From: Heterostelium multicystogenum
Taxonomy: Eukaryota; Evosea; Eumycetozoa; Acytosteliales; Acytosteliaceae
DNA: 14,367 nucleotides
NCBI GenBank assembly: GCA_003667245.1
Contig: RCNN01000405.1
Location: forward strand, 1-14,367
Direction: 5' to 3'
In this document: positions 1-9,400 of the stretch, in pieces
Numbering within the stretch: position 1 is the stretch's first letter
How the letters are laid out: every line of letters begins with the position of its first letter
The notes under the pieces: model-generated
What the model saw: only the letters and a program-made list of their open reading frames with translations
Database searches by the model: none
What the model was told of the DNA's origin: nothing
Made by a program: the position numbers and the translations under genes

Positions 1-1
1 A

Positions 2-52
2 TATATATAAAGTAGAAAGAAAAATAAGATATATAGATAGACATTTTTTGTT
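2..52 (+). promoter_or_regulatory. Probable core promoter of the mucolipin gene
   Basis: TATATATAAAG lies at the extreme left edge. About 30 bp later comes a T-rich run (CATTTTTTGTTT, positions 43-54). A TATA element followed by an oligo(dT) stretch near the start site is the usual dictyostelid core promoter layout. The distance to the ATG at 171 would leave a 5' UTR of roughly 120 nt. This rests on motifs and position only, because AT-rich DNA gives many such matches. Confidence 0.4.
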
Positions 53-121
53 TAGATTCGATTCAAATTGTGCTGGAAGAAGATATACAGATTCAGATTT
101 CAGATTGATAGTGGATAAAAG

Positions 122-165
122 ATGAGTTCCTCAGGACCATTTAAATCAGAGTAATATACACTCTG
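122..165 (+). other. Ten-codon upstream ORF overlapping a small hairpin in the mucolipin leader
   Basis: An ATG at 122 opens a short frame (MSSSGPFKSE) that stops at 152-154, 16 nt before the chosen mucolipin ATG at 171. An inverted repeat CAGAGT/ACTCTG (147-152 and 160-165, 7-nt loop) covers the stop. It could be a regulatory upstream ORF. Because the window contains many indels, it could instead be the true N-terminus, split from the main frame by an error. Confidence 0.35.
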
Positions 166-170
166 AATCG

Positions 171-2677
171 ATGTCATTGCTGCCTGCCAGCAGGATTAAT
201 GATGATGACGATGATGAGTTCGAGTTTGGACAATATCAGGAAACAAAGAGCCAATTTGGACCGATTATCGACCTCCTGAAAAGAATATTTTTGCCCAAAG
301 GCGAAATGCCACATGACGGTAAGCAACAACAAAGCCATATAGACGAGGGAATAATATTCTTACTGAAAGTTGACACCAATTTAATAATGTGTAGATCGTA
401 TCAATATGGGATTGGCTACAAGAAATGGAGAAAATACAATAGATTCCCATTCAAATTATTGGTTCATTTAGTTATTACTATATGTCTTACCTCCATTGTA
501 AGTGATTAATAATAATAGTATCACAGTTCAATAGTGTTTAAATATTGATGATCCAATTCATTTAGATATTTATTCAAACTGGTGACTTGACAGAGTATTT
601 CAGTTGTATCGAGGGAACTTGGTACAAGGGTATTCTTTCCGACTGATTTCCAATATGAGGGTGACTATGGTGCCAATATAGTATTTCTTTACACTGTTCA
701 GGATACTCTAGATTTAATACAGAATGACTTAAATAATGTAAATATCTACTATTTGAAACGGTCTTAATTATTTTAGAATTAACCATTATTTATGATTATG
801 AAAATAGTATAATAACTTTACACATAACTCCAGTGAATCAATTTGTTATGATTGGAAATGTAAATCCTGTACCACCTTATGATGCAACATTATATATTTC
901 AATGTATAAACACTGTGATCAGGTGTTCAAACAAACATCATCTCGGCAAACACCGACACAGTGACTACATCATACACTATCAATTCGGATGATTTGGGTC
1001 CATTGAGTCTCAACACTCACACCATTGAGGAATTACAAGCAAATGTACTTTTGCATGGATAAGATGACACTTCGATTCAAATTCTCAAACATTCATCTCC
1101 AATACGACCATCCAGTAGAATATACATGGACAGTCGATGTAGTTATGGATAACTCTGTTCAAAGCGGAAGAATTTCAACCACCATTGAAGCCTCTAAATC
1201 CAGAGTTACAGATCGTATGTATTAACAGATACATCAGTTGTAAAAACAACAACTATTAACTAAACTATTTCCAGTCCCATATTCCCAAATTGATTCAATC
1301 ATCTAAAATGATTTTTGGAAATCATATTGATCATATTCTCATTGTTGTCTCAAGTTATGGCATGGAGATCATTTATGTTTTCATTCAAGACTTTCCAAAG
1401 AACTAAGAGATTGGTTCGTAGAATTTTCGACCAAACAAAAGCTTTCTGCCACTATCAATTGGGGATCGCTTCCAGTCAGAACCAAATTGAGATTCTTTAA
1501 TCTTTGGTTCATAGTTTGTTTTGTCTGCAACTTATTGCCACAGTAGTTGGTGCTACCCTCGACTTTTTTCGAAGCAAGTTCACATGCCACCAAGTTATTA
1601 GTTGGATTTGCAACACTCTTGTCCTAATTTAATTTCGTTATTTAGAGTTTTGATCCCAAGTCAATTGTAAGCTACCACTCTTTTACGTTAAAGCATTCCT
1701 ATAACTAACCATTGATCACAATTAATAGGCATTGATTAGGGCATTGGGTACTGGTTTGCCAACAATTCTAAGATTCTCAGCAGGTAGTCTTCCAATTTTT
1801 TATTGGATTTGCTTTGTTTGGTTTGATGTACTTCTCAGAGACTTCCTCTAGATTCAGCTCTATTGGTGAGGCAATGGTTTACCCTCTTTGGTTTACAGAA
1901 TGGTGATGATATTCAGTCAACATTCAGAGCAACAGAGAAGAGTCCGATAGTTTCAAGAATTTACTTCTTTGTATTTATTTTCATTTCTATGTATGCCGTT
2001 GCAAATATCTATATTGCTATTATGGAGGGATCCTATTCTCAGTGTGTTGGTGTAAGTAGTTCTACATTTCAATATCAAATTCAATACACTAAGTATTTAA
2101 TCATTTGTTTGCAGATTAAATCTAAGCTACAAAGAAAGGCTGAAGAAGATGAGGAGAGAAAGAATGGTGGTGGTGACGAGTTGAATCTCGATGATTGAGT
2201 TGTGGGGACCAGCTATTGGACTTAGTTCAGATGATGACTCTGGTGAAGAAGCTAAAAAGAGAAGAAAGAAGAAGAATACTATTAGAAAACTTAAGAACAA
2301 ATTCCAAACCAATAAGAAATTGACAGAGTCTCAGATAATAACCACCGATCGTGCAGTAGATGCTTTAAGATATGGATAAGATTGTCGAAGATATCTCTAA
2401 ATCAATTCTTGAGAAACAAGTTGAATTCAACAAAGAAATTCAAAAATTGGTAAAAAGCATCAATTCATGCCAGAATAGAATCCTTGATTCAATCTCAAAA
2501 ATTATCAGTTTCAAATAAGCAAGGTGATGCTGATGAATGACAATAACACTTCCATAACCATTGGCAATAATAATAATAACATCAATAATAGTAATAATAA
2601 TAATAATAATACCAGCTACGCTGAGAATGCTGATGTAATTAATTTCTTTCACCGATCCAGAATCAGAATCAGATTGA
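171..2677 (+). CDS. Mucolipin (TRPML-type) endolysosomal cation channel
   Basis: This gene encodes a TRP channel of the mucolipin family, known to release Ca2+, Fe2+ and other cations from endolysosomes. Proposed exons are 171-497, 594-737, 777-1214, 1275-1666, 1729-2051 and 2115-2677. The order matches TRPML. An acidic N-terminus and basic stretch lead into S1 (FPFKLLVHLVITICL). The lumenal domain is recognisable at 1061-1200 by LRFKFSNIHL and VVMDNSVQSGRIS. Then come S2-S4, the S4-S5 segment ALIRALGTGLPTILRF (1729-1776), S5, the pore filter NGDDI (1899-1913, as in animal TRPML NGDD) and S6 (YFFVFIFISMYAVANIYIAIMEG). The tail beyond S6 is about 185 residues, longer than in animal TRPMLs, and is described separately. 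Start and stop are the best available choices. The frame is broken by several indels (for example T runs at 1796-1801 and 1878-1880). Family assignment is firm; exact residues are not. Confidence 0.9.
1765..2051 (+). other. TRPML pore module (S5, selectivity filter, S6)
   Basis: After LPTILRFSAGSLP the sequence encodes a hydrophobic S5 (FIGFALFGLMYF), then FSSIGEAMVTLFGLQNGDDIQSTF, then the S6 helix ending in NIYIAIMEGSYSQC. The paired aspartates in NGDDI are the family's filter residues. Reading this stretch continuously needs one T removed from the run at 1796-1801 and one from TTT at 1878-1880. Apart from those two slips the module looks complete. Confidence 0.88.
2115..2677 (+). other. 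Long cytosolic tail of mucolipin: acidic, polybasic, coiled-coil-like, poly-Asn
   Basis: The last exon encodes, in order, a charged helix (KSKLQRKAEEDEERK), a Gly/Asp segment, SSDDDSGEEAKKRRKKK, a basic linker, a segment with Ile/Val at heptad-like spacing (around VEDISKSILEK and KEIQKLVKSI, 2386-2510), an Asn tract and an acidic end (SFTDPESESD). The reading switches frame near 2190, 2380, 2515 and 2640, so boundaries are approximate. Another frame stays open to 2742, which makes the stop at 2675-2677 a preference. Confidence 0.6.
2566..2610 (+). repeat. Imperfect AAT trinucleotide repeat encoding poly-asparagine
   Basis: A run of AAT/AAC units with two short interruptions (ATC and AGT) lies in the last exon of the mucolipin gene and reads as an Asn tract in the favoured frame. 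Such in-frame asparagine repeats are very common in dictyostelid proteins. On the opposite strand it would read as poly-isoleucine/valine, which is an artefact. Confidence 0.85.
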
Positions 2678-2705
2678 TTATGTTAAGTTATTTCTCAATC
2701 CAAAA

Positions 2706-2711
2706 AATAAA
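2706..2711 (+). terminator. AATAAA poly(A) signal, mucolipin gene
   Basis: This is a canonical AATAAA hexamer 28 nt after the favoured stop codon on the coding strand. The distance fits the short 3' UTRs of dictyostelid genes. Confidence 0.6.
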
Positions 2712-2783
2712 CAAAATTATTTATTTTCGCGAAAAAAACTAAAGGTATACAAAGAAAAGAACCAACAAAAGTTCCCCTCTTTT

Positions 2784-2789
2784 TTTATT
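2784..2789 (-). terminator. AATAAA poly(A) signal, EXO1 gene
   Basis: TTTATT on the + strand is AATAAA on the EXO1 coding strand, about 65 nt beyond the EXO1 stop at 2855-2857. Confidence 0.6.
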
Positions 2790-2854
2790 AATAATATTTG
2801 GTTTTGCAACATAGGATTCTGTACATTTCGATGTATTGAACCTTGTTGTGTTGG

Positions 2855-5604
2855 TTATTTACTACATTGAGATTTCTCTGTATTTTTGTGAAAGTCTTGC
2901 TCTCCAAGAAATGTGGCTGAATATAATTGGAAAAATTTCATTAATATGTATTTGAAATGTTGAAGCAATTATATACATACGTGTGGACAATGATGTTGAA
3001 GTTGGTGACGTCTTAGAAGGCGTTGAGAAATATTTAGAAACAATAATATCAGAAGTATTTCCATATTTTTTAGAATCACTTGGAACTTCTTGGTTGATGT
3101 CGACTGGCTTTGGTGTACATAGATTTAGATTGGCGGCATTATTTAGTTCGGGAGATCCCAAAGAATAATGTTTGTTGGACGGTGATGAATTCATGATTGG
3201 TGATGGTGGAGGTGATTCTTCAATAACTTTGATAGTTGAGTCACCATATATCGTTAGATTGGTTGTCTCTTCATCGCTGCTATAGTCAAATATTGAATCT
3301 GTATTGAACGAAGGTAAGCTGCTTGATTTTTTTGGTTGGTTGGATTTATAATTGTTATCTTCCGGTGTGTTTGTGAGATGGTTTTCTGTTGGGGATGAAG
3401 GTGTCGATGAGGATGTTGGACTAATTGTTATTTTACTAAATCAGGATAAAGATATAAGTAAGAGTTTGTGGCGATTCTTGTAGCTTTGACTTACTTCTTT
3501 TTAAATAATGGTTGACTTGCTTGGAATTGTTTGTTGGGTTTGAGGTTGTGATTGTGCTTGTGATGCTCGTTGGACTGGTTTCAAAATTATAATAAGCTTT
3601 TTCTTTTTTGCTGGTTGATAAGGTGATGCTTGATTTGATGAAAACAATAGGGTCTTTCTTCTTGACCCCTCAAAGGTAGGTATACCATCACTACTTCCAC
3701 CACTGCTGAAAGCGTTACTAAAATCGTTGGAGTAAGGCGTTGTCGAAGAAGAGCTGGTCGTAGCTATAAGTACACTTTCTTTCTTTTTTTGCATAAATTG
3801 ATCGAAGATGTTTAAACTAACTCTTTGATCTGTTACCAGACTTGTCTTTTTAAATATTTTTCCCACCAGACAGTTGATTTGACTGTGATTGCTGTGAATT
3901 TTGTGAGTTGTGTTGCTGCGGTGATTCTTCTTTCTCTTCCTGTTCGTAGTCTTCGATTTCGAAACTATCTTCCACACAAAACTTGGATGAAGAAAAATAG
4001 CTACTTGTGACAATTTGTTTATTGGAACCATTTGTTGATACATATGTTGACTCAGCAGATGTTTTGGCTAAAAAGTATTAGTAATTATGATTCTAATGGT
4101 TCACATTATTTCAACTTACAATAAAAAGCTGTATCATCATCATCTTCTTCCGCAGAGTATTTCAGATTTTCTTCTTCTATATCGCTTTCCAAATCAAATT
4201 CATCGAACCTTGTGTCCTCTACTTTTCTTATGGTTGTCTTTTCGATATAGTTTGTAATCTTATTTGATTCATAGGCATTTATAAATGATTTTCTGTGGCT
4301 GGGGATGGAAAGTGATACTCGGTATAGGAATTGTCTCATCGAATGTTTGTTTTGAATTTGGATCAATAATACCCTTTGCAATCTTTTCTGCTGTCTCATT
4401 GTCCATGTATCTAAAATAGGAATTAATATAGGGCACTTTGGGTGGGCAAAATTTAGCACTTACTGTCCAAGAAAATCAAACGATTCAAAATTATTATATG
4501 GATAGGACTTGTCCTTGAGATCAAGTGGCGAAAAATGTACAAGCTCTCTGAGACACGGATCAAATACACGTTGGTGCCTGAATGTTAGGTCTGCTTTGTG
4601 AAACTGTTCAACGTAATCTGTTTGCATTCCTTTGTCTGTTCGCAAAAGTTTGAAAATCTTCTCGATGTCTCGGTGTTTCTTTAGATATTTGTATGCTGTC
4701 TTTAAGCCCATGCCAGGCAGTGATGGTAAATAGTCGCAGCCCGACAAAATACACATATGTCGCAACATTGTCAAGCTAAAGTCTGCCAAATCAAAGTCCT
4801 TTTGCCTTGCAAGTCGCTAGATCCTCTGATTTAATCTCCTCGCAATATCCTTCTTTATCCATTTTAAATAGCATCTAAATTTAATTTCGTGATTAGATGA
4901 TGATTTACTGTAAGTGAGTGATGATTCATTATTCATGTTCATTAGGTTCGCCATACATTTGGAGTGCCATATGCAATGAGATCTGAATCTTCAGTTAGCA
5001 ACCGCATCCACTTGTCCTGTTACCGCCAGATAAGCAAGTTGAGCATCTGCTTCATAAGGAGCAACCAGGTATTCTATGTTCATTTGGCGCAGTGTTTTAA
5101 TGAGCAGGAAAGCCATTGTTGGTGTGACGTCCACTGCCTTTTGGAAGCACCGGTTTGCTTCAATCACGTTTCCCTCCATCAGATAGGCATGTGCCTTTGC
5201 TTTCATATGCTCACGTTTCTCGCGACGATCATCTTCTGTCACCTTCTTGTTTGGCAAAGCACCACCATCAAACACTATAACCGGTATAACCTTGTGTTGT
5301 TTCATCATATTTATCAAAGTAATACAATAGTTTATAAATCTTGTTTATTGGAAGAAGAATAGATTTGTTCGTATCAATAATAATAGTCATCCAAATATAG
5401 AAGGCCAGCCCTGTGTGCTTTTATGTCCTGTTCGATACATACTTTGTTGTTGGGATGTTCATACATAGTTCTTGACTACACGAGTAGACAGCCTTGTGGT
5501 AACCAACAATAGCCATCGATTGCTACACGTTTATTCGCATACTCGCTGATGTGAATACGTTTGGTGACGGGGGATAGCAACTTTAACAATCCAGCTATCC
5601 CCAT
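2855..5604 (-). CDS. exo1: Exonuclease 1 (EXO1), FEN1/XPG-family 5'-3' exonuclease
   Basis: EXO1 is a nuclear 5'-3' exonuclease and flap endonuclease used in mismatch repair and DNA end resection. Exons in coding order are 5604-5443, 5339-4957, 4874-4464, 4410-4120, 4067-3495, 3435-2981 and 2916-2855, with clean GT/AG borders. The start [10 protein letters not shown] is the expected XPG N-terminus, whose free Gly2 end matters for catalysis in this family. Metal ligands are visible in [36 protein letters not shown] and SGCDYL, followed by the H3TH segment [12 protein letters not shown]. Exon junctions match EXO1 proteins (YGTPN/MLFKMD, FLGQ/YMDN). The tail is acidic, then Ser/Gln/Asn-rich with many SP/TP sites and an SKYF motif. 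Indels break the frame at 5499-5500, near 4998, at 4800-4803, at 4289-4292 and near 3860. In 3495-3860 two frames look plausible. Confidence 0.94.
3027..3041 (-). other. exo1: SKYF motif in the EXO1 tail, possible MLH1-interaction peptide
   Basis: The 151-codon open exon 2981-3435 encodes [10 protein letters not shown] near the protein's C-terminus. Mlh1-interacting peptides of yeast partners have a basic residue, then SK, then two aromatics. The SK-Tyr-Phe core fits; the leading residue here is Val rather than Arg/Lys. The match is short and the role is inferred. Confidence 0.4.
4464..5604 (-). other. exo1: EXO1 catalytic core (XPG-N, XPG-I and H3TH regions)
   Basis: The first three exons hold the whole nuclease domain. 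XPG-N spans exon 1 and the first part of exon 2, XPG-I the rest of exon 2, and the helix-hairpin-helix segment exon 3. All acidic residues expected for two-metal catalysis can be read once the frame slips are allowed for. The pairing CWLHK and CILSGCDYL favours EXO1 over FEN1 or GEN1. Confidence 0.9.
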
Positions 5605-5714
5605 TTTCTATGCAAATAATATTCTATTTTAAATCTAAACTCTAATCTATAACCAACCACTAACTTTAATCTATCAATAAATCTCTATCTATCTTCTATC
5701 TGACTGTTCTATCT

Positions 5715-5739
5715 TTCTGTTTGAACAGTAGTAGCTCGA
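5715..5739. repeat. Small inverted repeat upstream of EXO1
   Basis: CTGTTC and GAACAG, extended by an A/T pair to seven bp (ACTGTTC/GAACAGT), flank a 13-nt loop. It sits about 110 bp upstream of the EXO1 start. Purpose unknown; it is short enough to be chance. Confidence 0.3.
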
Positions 5740-5748
5740 CCTATGATG

Positions 5749-5754
5749 ACGCGT
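5749..5754 (-). promoter_or_regulatory. ACGCGT element 145 bp upstream of the EXO1 start
   Basis: ACGCGT is the MluI cell-cycle box that drives S-phase genes in yeasts. It stands out here because CpG-containing hexamers are rare in this AT-rich DNA. Whether dictyostelids use this box is not known to me. Confidence 0.3.
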
Positions 5755-5980
5755 ACCTCCACTTCTAACTAAACTACTAACTAACTAACTCTAATATCTA
5801 GATACTTACCATACCATACATGCACTTTACTTCAACTTAATAAAGAAAGTAAGCAAATAATCCAGTAAATACAACAATTTGAATAAACAACAGTGCAAAA
5901 TAAATAATTTAAGAACAAAAGAATGTTTGTATAGATATATATATTAATATATTAAAATGTATATATTTGGGGTAGGTTGG

Positions 5981-5990
5981 TGGCGCCAAT
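5981..5990 (-). promoter_or_regulatory. E2F-like site in the EXO1 upstream region
   Basis: On the EXO1-sense strand the sequence reads ATTGGCGCCA, one base from the E2F consensus TTTSSCGC, with a palindromic TGGCGCCA core. It lies about 380 bp upstream of the EXO1 ATG. Dictyostelids have E2F/DP and a retinoblastoma homologue, so use at a DNA-repair gene is plausible. It is equally close to the 3' flank of the neighbouring gene. Confidence 0.35.
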
Positions 5991-6092
5991 CGTAATAATA
6001 AAAAGAAATATTGTAAATAAAAAAATTGACAGTTTCCAAGAATAAATTGTTGAATGAAAAATTAACAAAACCCAACAAAAATTGATTGATTT

Positions 6093-6140
6093 AAAATCTG
6101 CTATTTTAGAGCCACAGACAATTGTCTGTTCTTAGATTTT
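6093..6140. repeat. Nested inverted repeat with a 16-bp perfect palindrome
   Basis: ACAGACAATTGTCTGT (6114-6129) is a perfect 16-bp palindrome. It is enclosed by AAAATCT (6093-6099) and AGATTTT (6134-6140), a second pair of complementary arms. As RNA the inner part would form a short stem with a tight loop; as DNA it resembles a dimeric protein-binding site. No gene overlaps it. Confidence 0.6.
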
Positions 6141-6341
6141 GTGTTCTTTACCAAAGTCAAATCAATTATCCCAGATCTACATGAACACAATCCAAATTGA
6201 ACAATTAAACTATGTAAAAATATAACATCGAAACTAAGTATCAACTACAATAAAACATAGCACATTTAATAAGATTTCCAAAAACTTATTTTCAAATTCC
6301 TTCAATTGGATTGGAATATTGTAAAGTTGAATCTGCAGTTA

Positions 6342-6360
6342 TTATCGATAAACCGGTTTA
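6342..6360. repeat. Two overlapping perfect palindromes
   Basis: TTATCGATAA (6342-6351) and TAAACCGGTTTA (6349-6360) are perfect palindromes of 10 and 12 bp that share three bases. They lie in the 3' flank of the ComC-like gene, beyond its poly(A) signals. Confidence 0.55.
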
Positions 6361-6386
6361 ACATAGTTATAGTAATGTAATATTAT

Positions 6387-6396
6387 TTTATTTATT
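6387..6396 (-). terminator. Overlapping AATAAA poly(A) signals, ComC-like gene
   Basis: TTTATTTATT on the + strand gives two overlapping AATAAA hexamers on the coding strand, about 70-80 nt beyond the TAG stop at 6467-6469. Confidence 0.6.
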
Positions 6397-6421
6397 TAAC
6401 TAAAGATATTTTAATTAAATT

Positions 6422-6461
6422 GTAGTAGTAGTAGTTGTAGTATTTTTTTCGAATCGATTCG
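6422..6461. repeat. GTA triplet repeat next to a 12-bp palindrome in a 3' UTR
   Basis: A short (GTA)n run with one imperfect unit (6422-6440) is followed by CGAATCGATTCG (6450-6461), a perfect 12-bp palindrome. Both lie in the 3' UTR of the ComC-like gene, 5 to 45 nt after its stop. The palindrome could form a small stem next to an A-run in the transcript. Confidence 0.5.
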
Positions 6462-6466
6462 ATTTA

Positions 6467-9400
6467 CTACTTTGTAGAATGTTGTAATTTTGAAGAAAGT
6501 CTCTTGTTTTGATTTGTAAACTGTCTCTTTTTGACCAATAAAATGGTGCCACCAATAACTACGGCTGCGAACACAACTGAACCAACTACAATTGCTGCAA
6601 TAACACCAGTACTGAGTCCTTTCTTCGGTGCGCAAATAAAGTCGTTTGTATCACTTGAGTTGACATCGATTAAATTTGAAAAATCAGGATCCAAATAAAC
6701 AGAGTTGGAATAGGATGGAATTGTTATTCCAACAATGGCTGAACGAACTTGTTTGGTCTGTTCCGATGAGGCGTCATCTTCTTCGATGATCACATTCTTG
6801 ATTGGCTTGATGCTGTTATCGATCACACCCATCTCCTAGGAATCTGCCATACAGACTTTGGTCATCAATGTTCAACTTTACCCATTGTACTGATCCATTA
6901 ACAACACCAACTCCAGAGGAGAGCAAACATCTGAAGATTCACTCTGAATAGAGGCCTTCATCAGAATTTGGAGGACGTTTGTTGGTTGTTGGGAATTTGT
7001 AGGAGTTTAAGTTCAAAGAGAATTTGATTGTGGATTGTGGGACGAATAGTATTTGGTTGGCAAATGTAATGTTGGTTGGTTGATTGTTTAAAATACTCGA
7101 TTGTTACATTGATCACGGTTGATCTTTGATTAATTTGAGTTGTATAAAAGTATTTCGGATTGGTTGAGGGTGTTGATTCGTCAGTAAAAATTCCATTTAC
7201 TAATATTAAATTGTTCCACAATATTCCAAGAGTCATCTAATTCTCTGACACCAATGATTTCAATTGATGTTGTAATTAGATTTCCTGTTTCTGTGATATT
7301 GGTACCAGTTGTTGGATCAGGATTGGCTGGTGGTATTGGAACAATAATATTCCCTTTTGGTTGAAAAGTAATTTAATACATAGGTTCTTTAAACGATATT
7401 AAAACACTACTTACTCGATGAACAGGAAGGAACCGTACCATGGTTCATTACATTGACAAATAGAATTTATACACTGTCCATTGTTGTTGCATTGTGGAGT
7501 TCCTGGACAGACCCAAGGTGTGGATGTTAAAGTTGGGGTTGGTGTTGGTGTTGGTGGGGAAGGATCGGGGAGAATATAAATTATTAATTCATTAGACCAA
7601 TTTCCGTTCCTGGAGACTCTAAACAAAATGTAATCAGCTTTTGTTGGTTTGATATTTTTAAATACCATAACTACACTAGAGCGATAATCTGATGAAATGT
7701 TTTGGAATCCATTTCCATCTCGATAATCAATTTGGGAAATGACAGTGTCATTTTCCAAACCAAGAGATTTTCCTTCGATTATAGCACTGCCTCCTAAGAA
7801 ACTTAATAAAGATGATTTCAAAAGGATTGGAGTGATTAAGCTGAAATCTCTTTTAATAAAATATTGAAAGCCTATGTTTTTAAGATCAACTGCTGTATAG
7901 CCTCTGAAGTTTAAGAATCTATCTGCAATTCCATAAACTCCTACAAAGAAATTATTGAGACCAAATCCATAACTGAATTGATATTTACCAGTATAATAGT
8001 AGTTGGTACTGCTATTGGAGATTAAATTTGTGGTCAATACAATGACTTCACCAGTGTCTGATATAATATGAACAACTGGCTTATGACGAAGAGAAATACC
8101 AGATTCTGATGGTGACTCATAAATTGTCAAATTAACTTCGATATTTCTTTCCATGATACCAACATCAACAGAAGGTGTCATTGAAATATTGATAAGAGTA
8201 GGTGGATTTAAGTCAATTAGGCCTAATAGTTTTGATGGTTAAAAAAAGGTTCATAAAAGAATAATAATCTAACTTACTTGTGGTGCAAATAATAGGTAAC
8301 GATAAAATTAGCCTGATCAGGAGTTCCATAAATGGGAGTTAATGGATCATATCCATAAATAAGAATAAGAAACTCCATCAACATCAACCTTTGAAACCTT
8401 ATATGTTTGAGATCTACAAACTCCATTGATTGTGAAGTTTATCGAATAAACACCATTATACATATCGCCAGAAATTAAATTGGAAGAATTGAATCTGAAT
8501 ACTCTTGGAAGTGGGTCTAACTCTGACAAGACCTCAACTGATCCACTGTTAATACCACTCGAAAATTCGGTCATTCTAAAGTTCCATCCAATAGTAATCT
8601 CTTCATCAGAATTAATAGAATTATTATTACTTGATATGACTTTAGATACTCCAATGACCAAAGGTTTGAACATGGTAGCTTGAATATCTGTTGATTTTTC
8701 TCAGTTAATATAATCACTCATTATTATAAGAATATTTATATTTACTTGTATTAATTACCGAAAGTGCAGCCTTTTCACCAAGATAAGAGGTCAATTCAAA
8801 TGAAGACAAAACTTGGGTATCAAACAAAATATTATAGTCGAGAGTTCCAAAATTAATCTTATCAGATATATTTAGATCAAAGTCAAAAAGTCTTGTCGTT
8901 TCGTTGAAATGAGAGTAAGCAATGGCTCCTCCTCCAATAAATGCCGGTGGATTAACCAATTTAATTCCCAAAGACAAATTGAGAGAGAGATGGAGTACAT
9001 AGTTTGGAATAGTCAAATCAATAAGATTTTCCGAGAATTTGAAATAATTCAAATCAAAAGGAGATAAGGCTAGATTGGAGAATTATTAATACATAAAAGA
9101 TGAATTTGATTGAATGTTTCATACCTTTTGGTAAAGGAGGTAGAGGTGGAATTACATCGCTATTAAAATAACCAAGAGATTGAGGGTATAAATGGAATTG
9201 ATCAGCATTGGTGGTTTTGATTGTAATATCAACATAATCATCGTAGTTTGATATCATTGTTTCATAAACTCCATCAAATGAGTTTCCACTAACAAGGTTA
9301 TATGCTTCTTATCCTATTAATGCCAAATGATATATCTGTAATTTGATAGACAGATTTTATATCGATTCTAACTAGAGTATCCATTTTTGAAATGGGAATA

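Larger units (their letters stand above)
2678..2854. other. Short tail-to-tail spacer between mucolipin and EXO1
   Basis: The two genes converge here with only 177 bp between their stop codons. The spacer is AT-rich and holds one canonical poly(A) signal per strand (2706-2711 and 2784-2789). I see no gene in it. The two signals face each other, so the 3' UTRs are probably short and end close together. Confidence 0.7.
5605..6466. other. Intergenic region: EXO1 upstream DNA and ComC-like 3' flank
   Basis: No convincing ORF, tRNA or other RNA gene is visible. Next to EXO1 (5620-5720) the EXO1-sense strand is purine-rich with GATAGA-like repeats. From 5756 to 5810 there are short CTAA/ACTA repeats. 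The middle holds ACGCGT (5749-5754), an E2F-like site (5983-5990), an AT-rich tract (5933-5970) and a nested palindrome (6093-6140). The right end carries poly(A) signals and palindromes belonging to the 3' side of the ComC-like gene. Confidence 0.7.

Noticed and set aside
587..593. Alternative intron end near 565 in mucolipin, reading GDLTEYFSCIEGTWYKG
   Set aside because: That frame stops at once, whereas the acceptor at 593 keeps phase and leads into FFPTDFQYEGDYG.
2440..2652. - strand ORF rich in Ile/Val, looking like a membrane segment
   Set aside because: It is the complement of the AAT repeat and the mucolipin tail.
4964..5362. 132-codon + strand ORF
   Set aside because: It is antisense to EXO1 exon 2, which encodes unmistakable XPG motifs.
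7030..7045. DUSE-like TCCCACAA small-RNA promoter element (- strand)
   Set aside because: It lies inside the ComC-like coding exon and no small RNA gene is visible at the expected distance.
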